Positions 26,032 through 35,264 are shown, numbered from the stretch's first letter. The stretch is DNA of 64,000 nucleotides from Pararhodobacter zhoushanensis (GCF_025949695.1 NZ_JAPDFL010000001.1:4343501-4407500); one strand, 5' to 3'. Program-made: numbers and translations. The notes: a model not told the origin generated them from the letters alone.

Positions 26032-27089
26032 TGATGGCGCTGCTCTTCGCCGCAGCGGCTCTCTGGGCGCTGGCCTGGGTGTTCGGTGTGCCGATGCGCG
26101 TGCGGCTGGTGGTGCTGGGCGTGGTCTGGCTGGCGATCGTCGCCGCCCATTTACTGCTGCCCGCCGAGATCCCCTTCCGCGCCAACACCGGCGGCGACGC
26201 GCGCCCCTGGCTGGTGCTGGCGATCCTCGCGCTGGCCATCTGGGGCTACCGCGCCCTGCTCGCCCGCCTGCGCCGCCGCGCGCAGGCGAAAGCGCCCGCG
26301 CCACCCGACACCACGCCCAAACCGCTGTTCTCCGACACCGAGCTGAACCGCTACGCCCGCCACATGATGCTGCGCGAGGTCGGCGGGCCCGGCCAGCGCG
26401 CCCTCAAACAGGCCAAGGTTCTGGTCATCGGTGCCGGCGGCCTCGGCTCGCCCGCCCTGCTCTATCTGGCGGCGGCGGGGGTCGGCACCATCGGGGTGAT
26501 CGACGATGACACCGTTGATGGCACCAACCTGCAACGCCAGATCATCCACACCGACGCGCGCATCGGCATGCCCAAGGTCTTCTCGGCGCAGGCGCAGATG
26601 CAGGCGCTCAACCCTTTCGTCACCGTGCAGCCCTATCACCGCCGCCTGACCGAAGCCGAGGCCGAGCAGCTCTTTGCGCAGTATGACCTGATCCTCGACG
26701 GCACCGATAATTTCGACACCCGCTACCTGACCAACCGCATCGCCGTGCAATGCGGCAAACCGCTGATCGCCGCCGCCATCACGCAATGGGAGGGGCAGAT
26801 CGCCCTCTACGACCCCGCGCGCGGCGGCCCCTGCTTTGAATGCCTCTTCCCCGAGCGCCCCGCCCCCGGCCTCGTCCCCAGCTGCGCCGAGGCAGGCGTC
26901 ATCGCCCCGCTTCCCGGCGTCCTTGGCTCGATGATGGCCGTTGAAGCGCTCAAGACCCTGACCAATGCCGGTGCGCCCCTGCGCGGCGCGCTGGTGATCT
27001 ACGACGGCCTCTACGGCGAATCCCGCCGCATGACCACGCATGCCCGCGCCGATTGCCCCGTCTGCCACGGCAAAGGCGCCACCGCCTGA
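26031..27089 (+). CDS. HesA/MoeB/ThiF-family adenylyltransferase with N-terminal membrane segments
   Basis: 352 residues. The C-terminal 250 residues are an E1-like domain that adenylates the C-terminal glycine of a ubiquitin-like sulfur carrier (MoaD or ThiS). The nucleotide site GAGGLGSPALLYLAAAGVG is at 134-152, with DDDTVDGTNLQRQIIHTDAR and the catalytic DGTDNFDTRYL after it. Two CxxC pairs (CFEC and CPVC) would hold the structural zinc. No rhodanese domain is present. Unusually, the first 80 residues form three hydrophobic helices (about 2-20, 22-43, 58-78), which would tether the enzyme to the inner membrane. Confidence 0.88.
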   Translation: MMALLFAAAALWALAWVFGVPMRVRLVVLGVVWLAIVAAHLLLPAEIPFRANTGGDARPWLVLAILALAIWGYRALLARLRRRAQAKAPAPPDTTPKPLFSDTELNRYARHMMLREVGGPGQRALKQAKVLVIGAGGLGSPALLYLAAAGVGTIGVIDDDTVDGTNLQRQIIHTDARIGMPKVFSAQAQMQALNPFVTVQPYHRRLTEAEAEQLFAQYDLILDGTDNFDTRYLTNRIAVQCGKPLIAAAITQWEGQIALYDPARGGPCFECLFPERPAPGLVPSCAEAGVIAPLPGVLGSMMAVEALKTLTNAGAPLRGALVIYDGLYGESRRMTTHARADCPVCHGKGATA

Positions 27090-27120
27090 CCGCGCAACGC
27101 GCCTTGCCAACTTTATGCTC

Positions 27121-27180
27121 TAAATATCCTGGGGGGTGAATTCGGCGTCAGCCGAAGAGGGGGGCAACGCCCCCCTGCCT
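27121..27180 (+). repeat. Convergent-junction double-hairpin element, copy 1
   Basis: Reads AAATATCCTGGGGGGTGAA, then stem 1 TTCGGC-GTCA-GCCGAA (27141-27156) and stem 2 GGGGGGC-AAC-GCCCCCC (27159-27175). It lies between the convergent MoeB-like gene and the GNAT gene. This copy lacks the upstream AT-rich half-palindrome found in copies 2, 4, 5 and 6. It probably acts as a bidirectional transcription end, although no U-run is present. Confidence 0.75.
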
Positions 27181-27196
27181 GCTTCTTCACGCGCGC

Positions 27197-27724
27197 TCAG
27201 CCCGGCAGACGCAGCACGACGTTCTCGAACGGCGCGCCCTGATCGTCGTCAGCGCGGCGCGAGATCTCTTCAAACCCAAGCTGCCGATAGAACGCCATCG
27301 CACGGCTGTTGTCGGTGTAGACCTCCAGCTCCAGCGTGCCTTTTTTCTCCCGCGCCAACGCCATCAGCGCGCGGCCGATGCCCTGCCCATGGGCGTCGGG
27401 CTGAACGAACAGCCCGCCGACAAAGCTTTCCAGCAACCCGATAAACCCGACCGGCTTTGTGCCGCGAAGGGCAACCCAGGTCTCGGCCTTGGGCAGGTAG
27501 ATCTCTTCGACCAGCGCCTGATCCCTGCGCAGACGCTCTTCCCCCAGAAACCCATGCGCCTGACGCGAGGCTTGCAACCAGATGTCGGACAGCGCGGCCA
27601 GATCCTCGTCCCGATAGGGGCGAAAGGTCAGCGCGGCCGGTTCCCCGACAGCCGGGGCGGGCTGCGGCTTGAACAGCCGGGCCTGCAATCGTTGCAGCGC
27701 GGGTTTGCGGGCGTGATCGGGCAT
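27197..27724 (-). CDS. GNAT-family N-acetyltransferase
   Basis: 175 residues. The acetyl-CoA fold spans about 33-170: FRPYRDEDLAALSDIWLQAS at its start, the pyrophosphate-binding FVQPDAHGQGIGRALM loop (Q-x-x-G-x-G/A type, around residues 108-120) and LEVYTDNSRAMAFYRQLGFE at the end. Such enzymes acetylate small amines or proteins; the substrate is unknown. The N-terminal 30 residues are a basic, proline-rich extension. It is a single gene ending at the double-hairpin element. Confidence 0.87.
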   Translation of the reverse strand: MPDHARKPALQRLQARLFKPQPAPAVGEPAALTFRPYRDEDLAALSDIWLQASRQAHGFLGEERLRRDQALVEEIYLPKAETWVALRGTKPVGFIGLLESFVGGLFVQPDAHGQGIGRALMALAREKKGTLELEVYTDNSRAMAFYRQLGFEEISRRADDDQGAPFENVVLRLPG

Positions 27725-27796
27725 GGCGGCCTCTCTTGTCTCAGGGCCCGCCTGCTAGAGCCTCACCGCAGCCGGGTCAAGCCGACCGGCCGGCGC

Positions 27797-29749
27797 TCAC
27801 TCGCGCCCGCGCAGGATATCCGTCAGCCGGATCGGGCCGCTCTCTCCGGCCAGCAGCGCGCGGTAGAGCACCACCGATTCCGTCACCCGCATCACGTAGT
27901 TGCGTGTTTCGGTGAAGGGGATCATCTCGACCCAGTCCACCGGGTCCATCGCCGGGTCGCGCGGATCGCCGTTCTCGCGCGCCCAGCGGGTCGGGCGTCC
28001 GGGGCCGGCGTTATACGCGGCGGCGACCATCGACAGCGTGCCGCCGAATTGTTCGGACATCTCTTGCAGATACCCCGCGCCCAGCACCGCGTTATAGGCA
28101 GGGTCCGAGGTCAGCAGCCCCTCTTCGAACCCGACCCCCAACTGCCGCGCGACATGCGCGCCGGTCGCGGGCATCACCTGCATCAGCCCGCGCGCATCGG
28201 CAGGGCTGACGACGCGGGGATCGAACTCGCTCTCGCGCCGGGCGATGGACAGGACCAGATCGGCGGGCACCGCCAGTTGCATGGTCGCAAGCTCGGTCAC
28301 CGGGAAATACGCATGTGGCAGCAGGATGCCCCGCGTGATCGCCAGCTTGGCGATCCTGAGCGCGAAATTCGGCTCGCCCCGGTCCAGCCAGAGCTGCGCC
28401 AGCGACCCCAGTTCGGCCTCGGTCTCAAGGTTCTCGGCCAGTTGCAGCGTGAAGCGCCGCGCTTCGTACCACTGACCCGAGGCATGCAGCAGCAAGGCCG
28501 CCTGCAGGATTTCCGAAGACGCAAGCGGCAACGTGTGCCAGTCGGGATAGGTGGAGGGCGCGATCAGCGCCGGGTCCAGCGGCTGACCGATCCGCTCGGC
28601 GGCGAGCTGGCCATAGAACGCCGTCTGATGGCGCGCGCCAAAAGCATAGGCTTCCTGCGCCGCTTCCGGGTTGCCCAGCGCCTCTTGCGCCCGCCCCTCC
28701 CAATAGCCCGCGCGCCCCAGCGTGATCGGGCTGACCGAGCGTTCGCGCAGCGTCTGGAAATGCCCCAGCGCCTCGGCGGGCCGGTTGAGAAAGCGCAGCG
28801 CGACATAGCCCGCCAGCCACTCCAGATCCGCCATCGCGCTGCCATGGTCAGTCAAGCCGTGGTTCGCCGCCAGATCATAGGCCAGCTGCGCGTCGCCCGC
28901 GTCCATCGCGTTGCGCGCCAGACGCGCGCGTTGCCCGGCCCAGGCCTCGGGCCGGCCAAGGGTGTCGGCGGGCTGGGCGCGCAGCAGCTCGGCGGCGCCG
29001 TCGGTCATCCCCCGTGCCAGCCGCCAGCGGAACCGGTCATAAGCAAGGCCCGGATCATCGGCCAGTGACGCAGGCACGGCGGAAATCATCGCGTCGACCC
29101 CGTCCGCGCGGGCCTGCAACGCCAGCCGCGCGCGCGCCAGCGCGGCCTGCCCGGCAGTGACGCGCGGCATCATCCGCTCGGCGGCGGCACGCTCGCCGTC
29201 CCACAGCAGCGCATCCAGCCGCGCGGCGTTGAGCGGGCGCAGAAAATCGCCATGCGCGGCCAACAGCCGGTCTTCGGTCGCCGGGTCCAGCTCGCGCTCA
29301 AGCCAAAGGGTGCGCAACGTACCGGTCGGGTCCGCGCCGGTCGCGACCTGCGCGGCCAACAGCGCCAGATAGCCTTGCCCGGTCTGCGGCTGGCGTGTGG
29401 CGAACCAGCCGAGGATCACTTCGGGCGGCTGGTCCGTCATCCGCGATTCGGCCCGCGCGCGCAAAAGGTCCATGCCCGGCCAGTCGCGGTGCGAGGCTTC
29501 GAACGCGACATAGGTGGAAAAGTCGCCCGCAATGCCTTCGCGCAGGATCCGCCATGTCGCGACCCGCACGCCCACCGGCCCCGCCGCATCGCGCAGGGTG
29601 GCGAAACCCTGCGCATCGCCGGCCCGCACGGCGCTGACCAACGCGCCAATGGCCCCACCCGCCCGGGGTGGCGGCGGGCCATCCCAGGACAAAGCAGGAC
29701 TGGCGACGCCAAGGGCGGCGAGGGTGAGAACGGCAGGGTAACGGCGCAT
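27797..29749 (-). CDS. Soluble lytic murein transglycosylase
   Basis: 650 residues, Slt70-like. A signal peptide (MRRYPAVLTLAALGVASPAL) leads into a long alpha-helical superhelix with repeated TPR-like segments, and ends with a goose-lysozyme-type catalytic domain. The catalytic glutamate is in ARRESEFDP near residue 506, followed by PADARGLMQVMPATG and AYNAGPGRPTRW. The enzyme cleaves peptidoglycan glycan strands with formation of 1,6-anhydromuramic acid in the periplasm. It is transcribed divergently from dapA, consistent with neighbouring cell-wall functions. Confidence 0.93.
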   Translation of the reverse strand: MRRYPAVLTLAALGVASPALSWDGPPPPRAGGAIGALVSAVRAGDAQGFATLRDAAGPVGVRVATWRILREGIAGDFSTYVAFEASHRDWPGMDLLRARAESRMTDQPPEVILGWFATRQPQTGQGYLALLAAQVATGADPTGTLRTLWLERELDPATEDRLLAAHGDFLRPLNAARLDALLWDGERAAAERMMPRVTAGQAALARARLALQARADGVDAMISAVPASLADDPGLAYDRFRWRLARGMTDGAAELLRAQPADTLGRPEAWAGQRARLARNAMDAGDAQLAYDLAANHGLTDHGSAMADLEWLAGYVALRFLNRPAEALGHFQTLRERSVSPITLGRAGYWEGRAQEALGNPEAAQEAYAFGARHQTAFYGQLAAERIGQPLDPALIAPSTYPDWHTLPLASSEILQAALLLHASGQWYEARRFTLQLAENLETEAELGSLAQLWLDRGEPNFALRIAKLAITRGILLPHAYFPVTELATMQLAVPADLVLSIARRESEFDPRVVSPADARGLMQVMPATGAHVARQLGVGFEEGLLTSDPAYNAVLGAGYLQEMSEQFGGTLSMVAAAYNAGPGRPTRWARENGDPRDPAMDPVDWVEMIPFTETRNYVMRVTESVVLYRALLAGESGPIRLTDILRGRE

Positions 29750-29872
29750 GCTTACTCTTGAAAAGGAGGTCCAGAGAGTCTAACCGCGTGGGACGTCTGC
29801 GCAACACACAATGGGGTCAGGTCCGACCCCGCGCGCGGAACTCTGAGATCGGACCACCAAGAGGAGTACAGG

Positions 29873-30748
29873 ATGTTCCGGGGATCGCTTCCCGCCCTGA
29901 TCACGCCGTTCAAGAACGGTGCGGTCGATTTCGAGGCGCTCGCGGCCTTGGTCGAGTGGCATATCGCTGAAGGTAGCCATGGGCTCGTGCCCGTGGGAAC
30001 CACCGGCGAAAGCCCGACCTTGACGCATGAAGAGCACGAACAGGTCGTCGAGGCCGTGGTCAAGGCCGTGAAGGGCCGTGTCCCGGTGATCGCCGGTGCC
30101 GGTTCGAACAACACGGTCGAGGCGATCCGTCTGCTCAAACACGCCGAGAAGGTCGGTGCGGATGCGGCGCTGGTTGTGACCCCCTATTACAACAAGCCGA
30201 CGCAAGCCGGGCTGATCGCGCATTTCCGCGCGCTGCACGATGCCTCGTCCCTGCCGATCATCATCTACAACATTCCCGGCCGCTCGGTCGTGGACATGTC
30301 GCCCGAAACGATGGGCGAGCTGGCCAAACTGCCGCGCATTGTCGGGGTCAAGGATGCCACCGGCAAGATCGAGCGCGTCTCCATGCAGCGCGACACCTGC
30401 GGCAAGGATTTCATCCAGCTCTCGGGCGAGGATGCCACGGCTCTGGGCTTCAACGCCCATGGCGGCACCGGGTGCATTTCGGTCACGGCAAATGTCGCGC
30501 CGCGGCTGTGCGCACAGTTCCAGGAGGCCACGCTGGCCGGGGATTATGCGCTGGCGCTCGAGTATCAGGACCGCCTGATGCCGCTGCACACGGCGATCTT
30601 CATCGAGCCGGGTCTCGCGGGTGCCAAATACGCGCTGTCGCGGCTGGGCCACTGCGAGAACGAGGTCCGCCTGCCACTGCTGGGCGTCACCGACAGCACC
30701 GCAGCGGTGATCGACGCGGCCATGCGCCACGCCGGAATCCTGAACTAA
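29873..30748 (+). CDS. dapA: 4-hydroxy-tetrahydrodipicolinate synthase
   Basis: 291 residues, normal length. DapA condenses pyruvate with aspartate semialdehyde in the diaminopimelate/lysine pathway. [17 protein letters not shown], the tyrosine in [11 protein letters not shown], and the Schiff-base lysine in [13 protein letters not shown] are all present. The ATG at 29873 follows AAGAGGAG. A hairpin GGGGTC/GACCCC lies in the upstream spacer near 29813-29830. It ends at a strong terminator hairpin at 30753. Confidence 0.97.
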   Translation: MFRGSLPALITPFKNGAVDFEALAALVEWHIAEGSHGLVPVGTTGESPTLTHEEHEQVVEAVVKAVKGRVPVIAGAGSNNTVEAIRLLKHAEKVGADAALVVTPYYNKPTQAGLIAHFRALHDASSLPIIIYNIPGRSVVDMSPETMGELAKLPRIVGVKDATGKIERVSMQRDTCGKDFIQLSGEDATALGFNAHGGTGCISVTANVAPRLCAQFQEATLAGDYALALEYQDRLMPLHTAIFIEPGLAGAKYALSRLGHCENEVRLPLLGVTDSTAAVIDAAMRHAGILN

Positions 30749-30752
30749 GAGT

Positions 30753-30787
30753 GCGGGCCTCGGGGGCATCGAGCCCCCTCGGCCCGC
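30753..30787 (+). terminator. Terminator hairpin after dapA
   Basis: GCGGGCC, a 2-base internal mismatch, then GGGGGC paired with GCCCCC and GGCCCGC; 13 to 14 bp of stem with loop ATCGA. It begins 5 bp after the dapA stop. No U-run follows, as with other transcript ends in this window. Confidence 0.6.
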
Positions 30788-30829
30788 ATGGGCTGCCGCC
30801 CAAACCTGCTTCAAGGGTGAGGAGCGAAT

Positions 30830-30856
30830 GGACAATTGTCCAGTGGACGATTGTCC
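30830..30856. promoter_or_regulatory. Tandem operator-like palindromes
   Basis: A perfect 14-bp palindrome TGGACAATTGTCCA (core 30830-30841) is followed 3 bp later by a near-identical GGACGATTGTCC (30845-30856, one mismatch). Tandem dyads like this usually bind a dimeric regulator. Yet both flanking genes, dapA and the hydrolase, end here, so no obvious promoter is controlled. Function is unknown. Confidence 0.55.
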
Positions 30857-30870
30857 GCGACGCAAGACGC

Positions 30871-31006
30871 GCCCCCTTGAAAATCCCCCCGTGGATACTT
30901 TCAGACAGAAAATGAAACAGGGTTAACGAACCCCTATCATCTGTCCTTAAATATCCTGGGGGGTGAATTGGCCGTCAGGCCAAGAGGGGGGCAAGGCCCC
31001 CCTGCC
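30871..31006 (+). repeat. Convergent-junction double-hairpin element, copy 2 (long form)
   Basis: Upstream half: CCCCCCGTGGATACTTTCAG and ACAGAAAAT, then GGGTTAACGAACCCC, ATCTGTCC and AAATATCC. Downstream half: GGGGGGTGAA, stem 1 TTGGCC-GTCA-GGCCAA (30968-30983) and stem 2 GGGGGGC-AAG-GCCCCCC (30986-31002). It lies between convergent dapA and the alpha/beta hydrolase gene. Copy 5 at 41.5 kb is nearly identical over about 110 bp. Confidence 0.78.
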
Positions 31007-31031
31007 CGGCCACCCCAGAGGGCGATCCCAA

Positions 31032-31745
31032 TCAACCCGCCGCCAGGCCCAGCAAGATCTCCGCCAAAGCCTTTGGCTGCGTCAACATCGGCGCGTGCCC
31101 GCAGTGTAGCGTGAATTCTGCCTCACAGGGCGTCGCCGCGACCATCTGGCGTTGCAGCGCGGGTGTCACCACAAGGTCCTGATCACAGAACACATAGGCG
31201 CGTGGCACCGCCGCGAAGCCCGGCCCGATCACCGCCTTGTCCTTCTGCGCCTTGTCCGACTGCACGCTCATCGCCGACATCGCCAGCACTGCGGCCTTGG
31301 CCGTGGCGTCAGGGAACAGCACCTCTGCCGCCGCCGGATCCAGCACCGTGGTTCCCGGCACCGGCCCCTTGCGGACCGCCCCCATCACCCCTGAGGTTGC
31401 TTGCTGGCGGATCAACCCCAGCAGGCTCTCCCCATCGCGCGGCAACAGCGCCGTCACAAAAGCGCAGGCCCGCACCTGTTTCGGCTGCCGTGAAGCCACC
31501 TGCGCGATCACGATCCCGCCCATCGAATGCCCGACCAGCAGCGCCGGCGGCCCGGCCAACAACCGCGCCTCGACATGGTCCACATACGCTTCCTGCCCGA
31601 TCTCGCCCGATGGTTCTGCCCCGCGCCCGTGCCCCGGCAGGTCCAGCGCCTCGACCTGATGCCCGGCCTCCGTCAGCAACGGCTCGACCGCCGCCCAGCT
31701 TTTCGCATTCCCCCAGGCCCCGTGAACCAGAATGATACGCGCCAT
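31032..31745 (-). CDS. Alpha/beta-fold hydrolase (esterase-like)
   Basis: 237 residues from the ATG at 31745 (MARIILVHGAWGNAKSWAAV). The fold and catalytic residues are intact: oxyanion region LVHGAWG, nucleophile elbow GHSMGG near residue 75, an acid in FCDQDLVV, and histidine in LHCGHAPMLTQP. The family includes small-molecule esterases such as the plant MES/EstC group. The substrate is unknown. The protein is cytoplasmic, with no signal peptide. Confidence 0.85.
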   Translation of the reverse strand: MARIILVHGAWGNAKSWAAVEPLLTEAGHQVEALDLPGHGRGAEPSGEIGQEAYVDHVEARLLAGPPALLVGHSMGGIVIAQVASRQPKQVRACAFVTALLPRDGESLLGLIRQQATSGVMGAVRKGPVPGTTVLDPAAAEVLFPDATAKAAVLAMSAMSVQSDKAQKDKAVIGPGFAAVPRAYVFCDQDLVVTPALQRQMVAATPCEAEFTLHCGHAPMLTQPKALAEILLGLAAG

Positions 31746-31898
31746 AAACCCTCTCCCGTTTCGCCGCATGCTGCCCCGCGCCTTGCGGCGCGGCAAGCGG
31801 TCCCTGCCCGGCTGACGTGGCGTCCTCGTCCCGTTGCCGCGCTAGGCGCATCGCGGCGCGGCCGTTAGCATGCTGACAAAGCCACGGAGGCCCGCCCG

Positions 31899-32921
31899 AT
31901 GACCCAACCCACGACCACCCTCGCCCTCGCCCTGCGTGACGGCGGTTATGCCAAGGCCCCGACGCCGCAGGTGCCTGACAGTCTTGCGCCCTTCCTCGAC
32001 CTGCGCGACGTGCCGTTGCCCGGCCTCGCCCCCGGACAGGTGCTGATCGCGGTGATCCTCAGCCCGGTGAACCCCTCGGACCTGTTCTTCGTGCAGGGCG
32101 GCTATGGCCAACCCCGCGTTCAGGGTCAGGCGGCGGGTTTTGAAGGCGTTGGCCGCGTGATCGCCACCAACGGTGCCGACGCGTTGATCGGCCAGCGCGT
32201 CGCCTTCCTGGGCACCGGGACCGGTGCCTGGGCCAAACACGCCATCGCCGATGCGGCGCTCTGCATCCCCCTCGACGAGGCGGTCAGCGATATCGACGGC
32301 GCGGCGCTGATCGTGAACCCGCTGACGGCCGTCGCGCTGGTCGAGCGCGCGCGCAGCGGTGGGCAGGCATTCGTGGTGAACGCCGCCGGTTCGCAACTTG
32401 GCCGCCTCATCCTCGGCCTCGCCCGCGACGAAGGCCTGACCGCGATCGCCGTCATCCGCCGCCCCGGCGAGGAAGACGCCCTGCGTGACGCGGGTGCTGC
32501 CGAGGTGCTGGTCACCAGCGACCCCGCCTTCCGCGCACAGGCCGCCGCCGTGATCAAGGCGCACAAACCCCGGGTGCTGCTGGATGCGGTGGGCGATCAG
32601 GCCACGGCGGATCTGTTCTTCGCCATGCCCTCGGGCGCGCGCTGGGTCAGTTACGGCAAGATGAGCGACGACGCCCCGTCGCTGACCCAGATGGGCCAGT
32701 TCATCTTCATGGACAAGCATATCGAAGGCTTCTGGCTCAGCCGCTGGCTTCCCTCGGCCCCCGCCGACCGGGTCGCGGCTGTCGTCGCGCAGGTCCAGAC
32801 CCGCTTCGCCACAGGCACCTGGACCACCCGCGTTGCCACCGAGCTGACACTAGATCAGGCGATCGATGGCATCCTGCCCGCCTATGCCACCAGCAGCGGC
32901 AAGGTCATGATCCGCCCGTAG
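31899..32921 (+). CDS. MDR-superfamily oxidoreductase, quinone/enoyl reductase-like
   Basis: 340 residues. It is a zinc-less medium-chain dehydrogenase of the quinone oxidoreductase/2-enoyl-CoA reductase type. VLIAVILSPVNPSDLFFVQG is the catalytic-domain signature near residue 50, and VVNAAGSQLGRLILGLARDE (about 157-176) is the NADPH-binding turn. No zinc-binding cysteines are visible. The protein is likely NADPH-dependent and cytoplasmic; whether it acts on quinones or enoyl thioesters cannot be told. Confidence 0.85.
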   Translation: MTQPTTTLALALRDGGYAKAPTPQVPDSLAPFLDLRDVPLPGLAPGQVLIAVILSPVNPSDLFFVQGGYGQPRVQGQAAGFEGVGRVIATNGADALIGQRVAFLGTGTGAWAKHAIADAALCIPLDEAVSDIDGAALIVNPLTAVALVERARSGGQAFVVNAAGSQLGRLILGLARDEGLTAIAVIRRPGEEDALRDAGAAEVLVTSDPAFRAQAAAVIKAHKPRVLLDAVGDQATADLFFAMPSGARWVSYGKMSDDAPSLTQMGQFIFMDKHIEGFWLSRWLPSAPADRVAAVVAQVQTRFATGTWTTRVATELTLDQAIDGILPAYATSSGKVMIRP

Positions 32922-32930
32922 CAAAGGCCC

Positions 32931-33030
32931 GCGGTTAACACCCCGTTAACCGCGCCCCTTCTTTGCTCTCCAAATATCCTCGGGGGTGAATTCGCTGCAA
33001 GCGAAGAGGGGGGCTGAAAGCCCCCTTGCC
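32931..33030 (+). repeat. Convergent-junction double-hairpin element, copy 3
   Basis: Begins with a perfect palindrome GCGGTTAAC-ACCCC-GTTAACCGC (32931-32953), then CTTTGCTCTCCAAATATCC, GGGGGTGAA, stem 1 TTCGCT-GCA-AGCGAA (32991-33005) and stem 2 GGGGGCT-GAA-AGCCCCC (33009-33025). It separates the convergent MDR gene and folC. The stem sequences differ from the other copies but remain fully paired. Confidence 0.77.
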
Positions 33031-33051
33031 CGACCCGCCAAAGCGTTGCCG

Positions 33052-34326
33052 TCAGCCGTTCTCGCGCAGCACGCCGCCCGCCAGATACAGCGAGCCGCAG
33101 ATCAGCACGCGCGCTTCCGGCGCGTCGCGGGTGATGGCTTGCAGCGCCTCCAGCACCGAGCCTGCGGTCTGCGCCTGCAGGCCTGCGGCTTGCGCCGCCG
33201 CCGCTGTCGCCTCGGCGGTCAGCGTCGCCGCCTCACCCGGGATCGACACGGCATAAAGCGCGTCGGCGTGGCCCATCAGGGGCGTCATGAACCCCTTGAT
33301 GTCCTTGGTGTTCAGCATCCCGCAGATCAGCCATGTGGGGCGTTTGGCCAAGCGGTCCAGCGTCGCGGCAATCGCCAGACCTGCCGCCGGATTATGCCCG
33401 CCGTCCAGCCACAGCTCGGCCTTGGGTGCCGCGTCGATCAGCGGGCCGTGGCGCAGGCGTTGCATGCGCGCGGGCCAGTAGGCTTTGGTAACAGCAGCCT
33501 CGAACGCCGCGCTGCCAAACCCCAGCGCGCGCAGCACCGCCAGAGCGGCCCCGGCATTCTCGACCTGATGCGGCCCGGGAAGATTGGGCAGCGGCAGATC
33601 CAGCAGGCCGTTCTCGTCCTGAAACACCAGCCGCCCGCGTTCTTCAAAGGCGTGCCAGTGCTGACCCGACGCGATCACCGCAGCACCCAGCCGTTCGGCC
33701 CGCGCCTCGATCACGGCAAGGCCCTCTTCGGCTTGCGGGCCGACCACACAGGGCACGCCGCGCTTGATGATCCCGGCCTTTTCGCCGGCGATCTCGGCCA
33801 GCGTGTCACCCAGATATTGCTGGTGATCGACCGAGACCGGCGTGATCACCGTCATCGCCGGTTTCTCAACGACATTGGTGGCGTCCAGACGACCGCCCAA
33901 CCCGACTTCCAGCAGCAGATAATCCGCCGGCGTGCGGGCAAAGGCGAGGATCGCGGCGCAGGTGGTGATCTCGAAATAGGTGATCGTGTCACCGCCATTC
34001 GCCGCGTAGCATTCATCGAGCAGCGCGGTCAGCGCGTCTTCGGTGATCAGTTCACCTGCCAGCCGGATCCGCTCGTGAAAGCGGGCCAGATGCGGCGAGG
34101 TATAGGCGTGGACGCGCTTGCCCTCGGCCTCGAGCCCGGCGCGAATCATCGCCTGGGTCGAGCCCTTGCCATTGGTCCCGGCGATATGGATCACCGGGGG
34201 CAGGTCGTTCTGCGGGTTGCCCAGCGCGGCGAGCAAGCGCCACATCCGGTCCAACGTCAGGTCGATGATCTTGGGATGCAGGGCCAGCATCCGGGCGAGG
34301 ATGACATCAGAACCGGTCGCGCTCAC
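33052..34326 (-). CDS. folC: Bifunctional dihydrofolate synthase / folylpolyglutamate synthase
   Basis: 424 residues. FolC joins glutamate to dihydropteroate and then extends the polyglutamate tail of folates. The ATP-binding P-loop is HIAGTNGKGSTQAMI (about 45-59), the omega-type loop VTPVSVDHQQYLGDTLAEIA follows, and the carbamylated-lysine region and LWLDGGHNPAAG are present. It begins within the accD stop (four-base overlap), the usual accD-folC order in alphaproteobacteria. Confidence 0.96.
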   Translation of the reverse strand: MSATGSDVILARMLALHPKIIDLTLDRMWRLLAALGNPQNDLPPVIHIAGTNGKGSTQAMIRAGLEAEGKRVHAYTSPHLARFHERIRLAGELITEDALTALLDECYAANGGDTITYFEITTCAAILAFARTPADYLLLEVGLGGRLDATNVVEKPAMTVITPVSVDHQQYLGDTLAEIAGEKAGIIKRGVPCVVGPQAEEGLAVIEARAERLGAAVIASGQHWHAFEERGRLVFQDENGLLDLPLPNLPGPHQVENAGAALAVLRALGFGSAAFEAAVTKAYWPARMQRLRHGPLIDAAPKAELWLDGGHNPAAGLAIAATLDRLAKRPTWLICGMLNTKDIKGFMTPLMGHADALYAVSIPGEAATLTAEATAAAAQAAGLQAQTAGSVLEALQAITRDAPEARVLICGSLYLAGGVLRENG

Positions 34327-35264
34327 GATTGGGGTTCACCCGTGGTCGGTGCGTCGGTGGCAGCAGGGGCGAGCGACTCGGCATCGGGCGCAGGCAGATC
34401 GCCCGCCACCGCCGGCGGCAACCCGCTGAGCATGCGCAGGATGGTGATCAGCTCGTCGCGCATGTCTTTGCGATTCGTCACCCGGTCGAGCATGCCGTGA
34501 TCCAGCAGATACTCGGCGCGCTGGAAGCCTTCGGGCAGCTTTTCGCGGATGGTCTGCTCGATCACGCGCGGCCCGGCAAAGCAGATCAGCGCGTTCGGCT
34601 CGGCGATCTGCACGTCGCCCAGCATCGCATAAGACGCCGTGACACCGCCGGTCGTGGGATGGGTCAGCACGCAGACATAGGGAAGCCCGGCTTCCTTGAG
34701 CATCTGGATCGCCACCGTGGTGCGCGGCATCTGCATCAGGGACAAGATCCCCTCCTGCATGCGCGCGCCGCCAGCGGCCGAGAACACCACCAGCGGGGCC
34801 TTGTGGGCAATCGCCCGCTCGGCGGCCGCGATCAGCGCGTTGCCGACATACATGCCCATCGACCCGGCCATGAAGCTGAAATCCTGCGCCGCCGCCACAA
34901 CGGTCATCCGGCCCAGCTCGCCTTCGGCGACCAGCATCGCCTCTTTCTCGCCGGTGGCTTTTTGCGCGCCTTTCAGGCGGTCGGGATATTTCTTCTGGTC
35001 GCGGAACTGCAGCGGGTCGACGACCGGCTCGGGCACCGAGACCTCGCCGAACACGCCGCCGTCGAACAGTGCCTTGAACCGCTCACGCGGCGAGATCGCC
35101 ATGTGATGGTTGCAGTTCGTGCAGACCTGCAGGTTATCGGTCAGTTCGCGGTGGAACAGCATGGTGCCGCACTCGGGGCACTTGGACCACAGATTCTCGG
35201 GCACCTCGCGGCGCGAGAACAGCGAATTGATGGTCGGGCGGACGTAGTTGGTGATCCAGTTCAT
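34323..35264 (-). CDS. accD: Acetyl-CoA carboxylase carboxyltransferase beta subunit
   Basis: 313 residues. With AccA it transfers carboxyl from biotin-BCCP to acetyl-CoA, making malonyl-CoA for fatty acids. The N-terminal zinc ribbon has CPECGTMLF and CTNCNHHMAIS, and the crotonase-type core has FSAAGGARMQEGILSLMQM and PTTGGVTASYAMLGD. The C-terminal Pro/Ala-rich tail (about 280-313) is not conserved. Co-transcribed with folC. Confidence 0.97.
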   Translation of the reverse strand: MNWITNYVRPTINSLFSRREVPENLWSKCPECGTMLFHRELTDNLQVCTNCNHHMAISPRERFKALFDGGVFGEVSVPEPVVDPLQFRDQKKYPDRLKGAQKATGEKEAMLVAEGELGRMTVVAAAQDFSFMAGSMGMYVGNALIAAAERAIAHKAPLVVFSAAGGARMQEGILSLMQMPRTTVAIQMLKEAGLPYVCVLTHPTTGGVTASYAMLGDVQIAEPNALICFAGPRVIEQTIREKLPEGFQRAEYLLDHGMLDRVTNRKDMRDELITILRMLSGLPPAVAGDLPAPDAESLAPAATDAPTTGEPQS

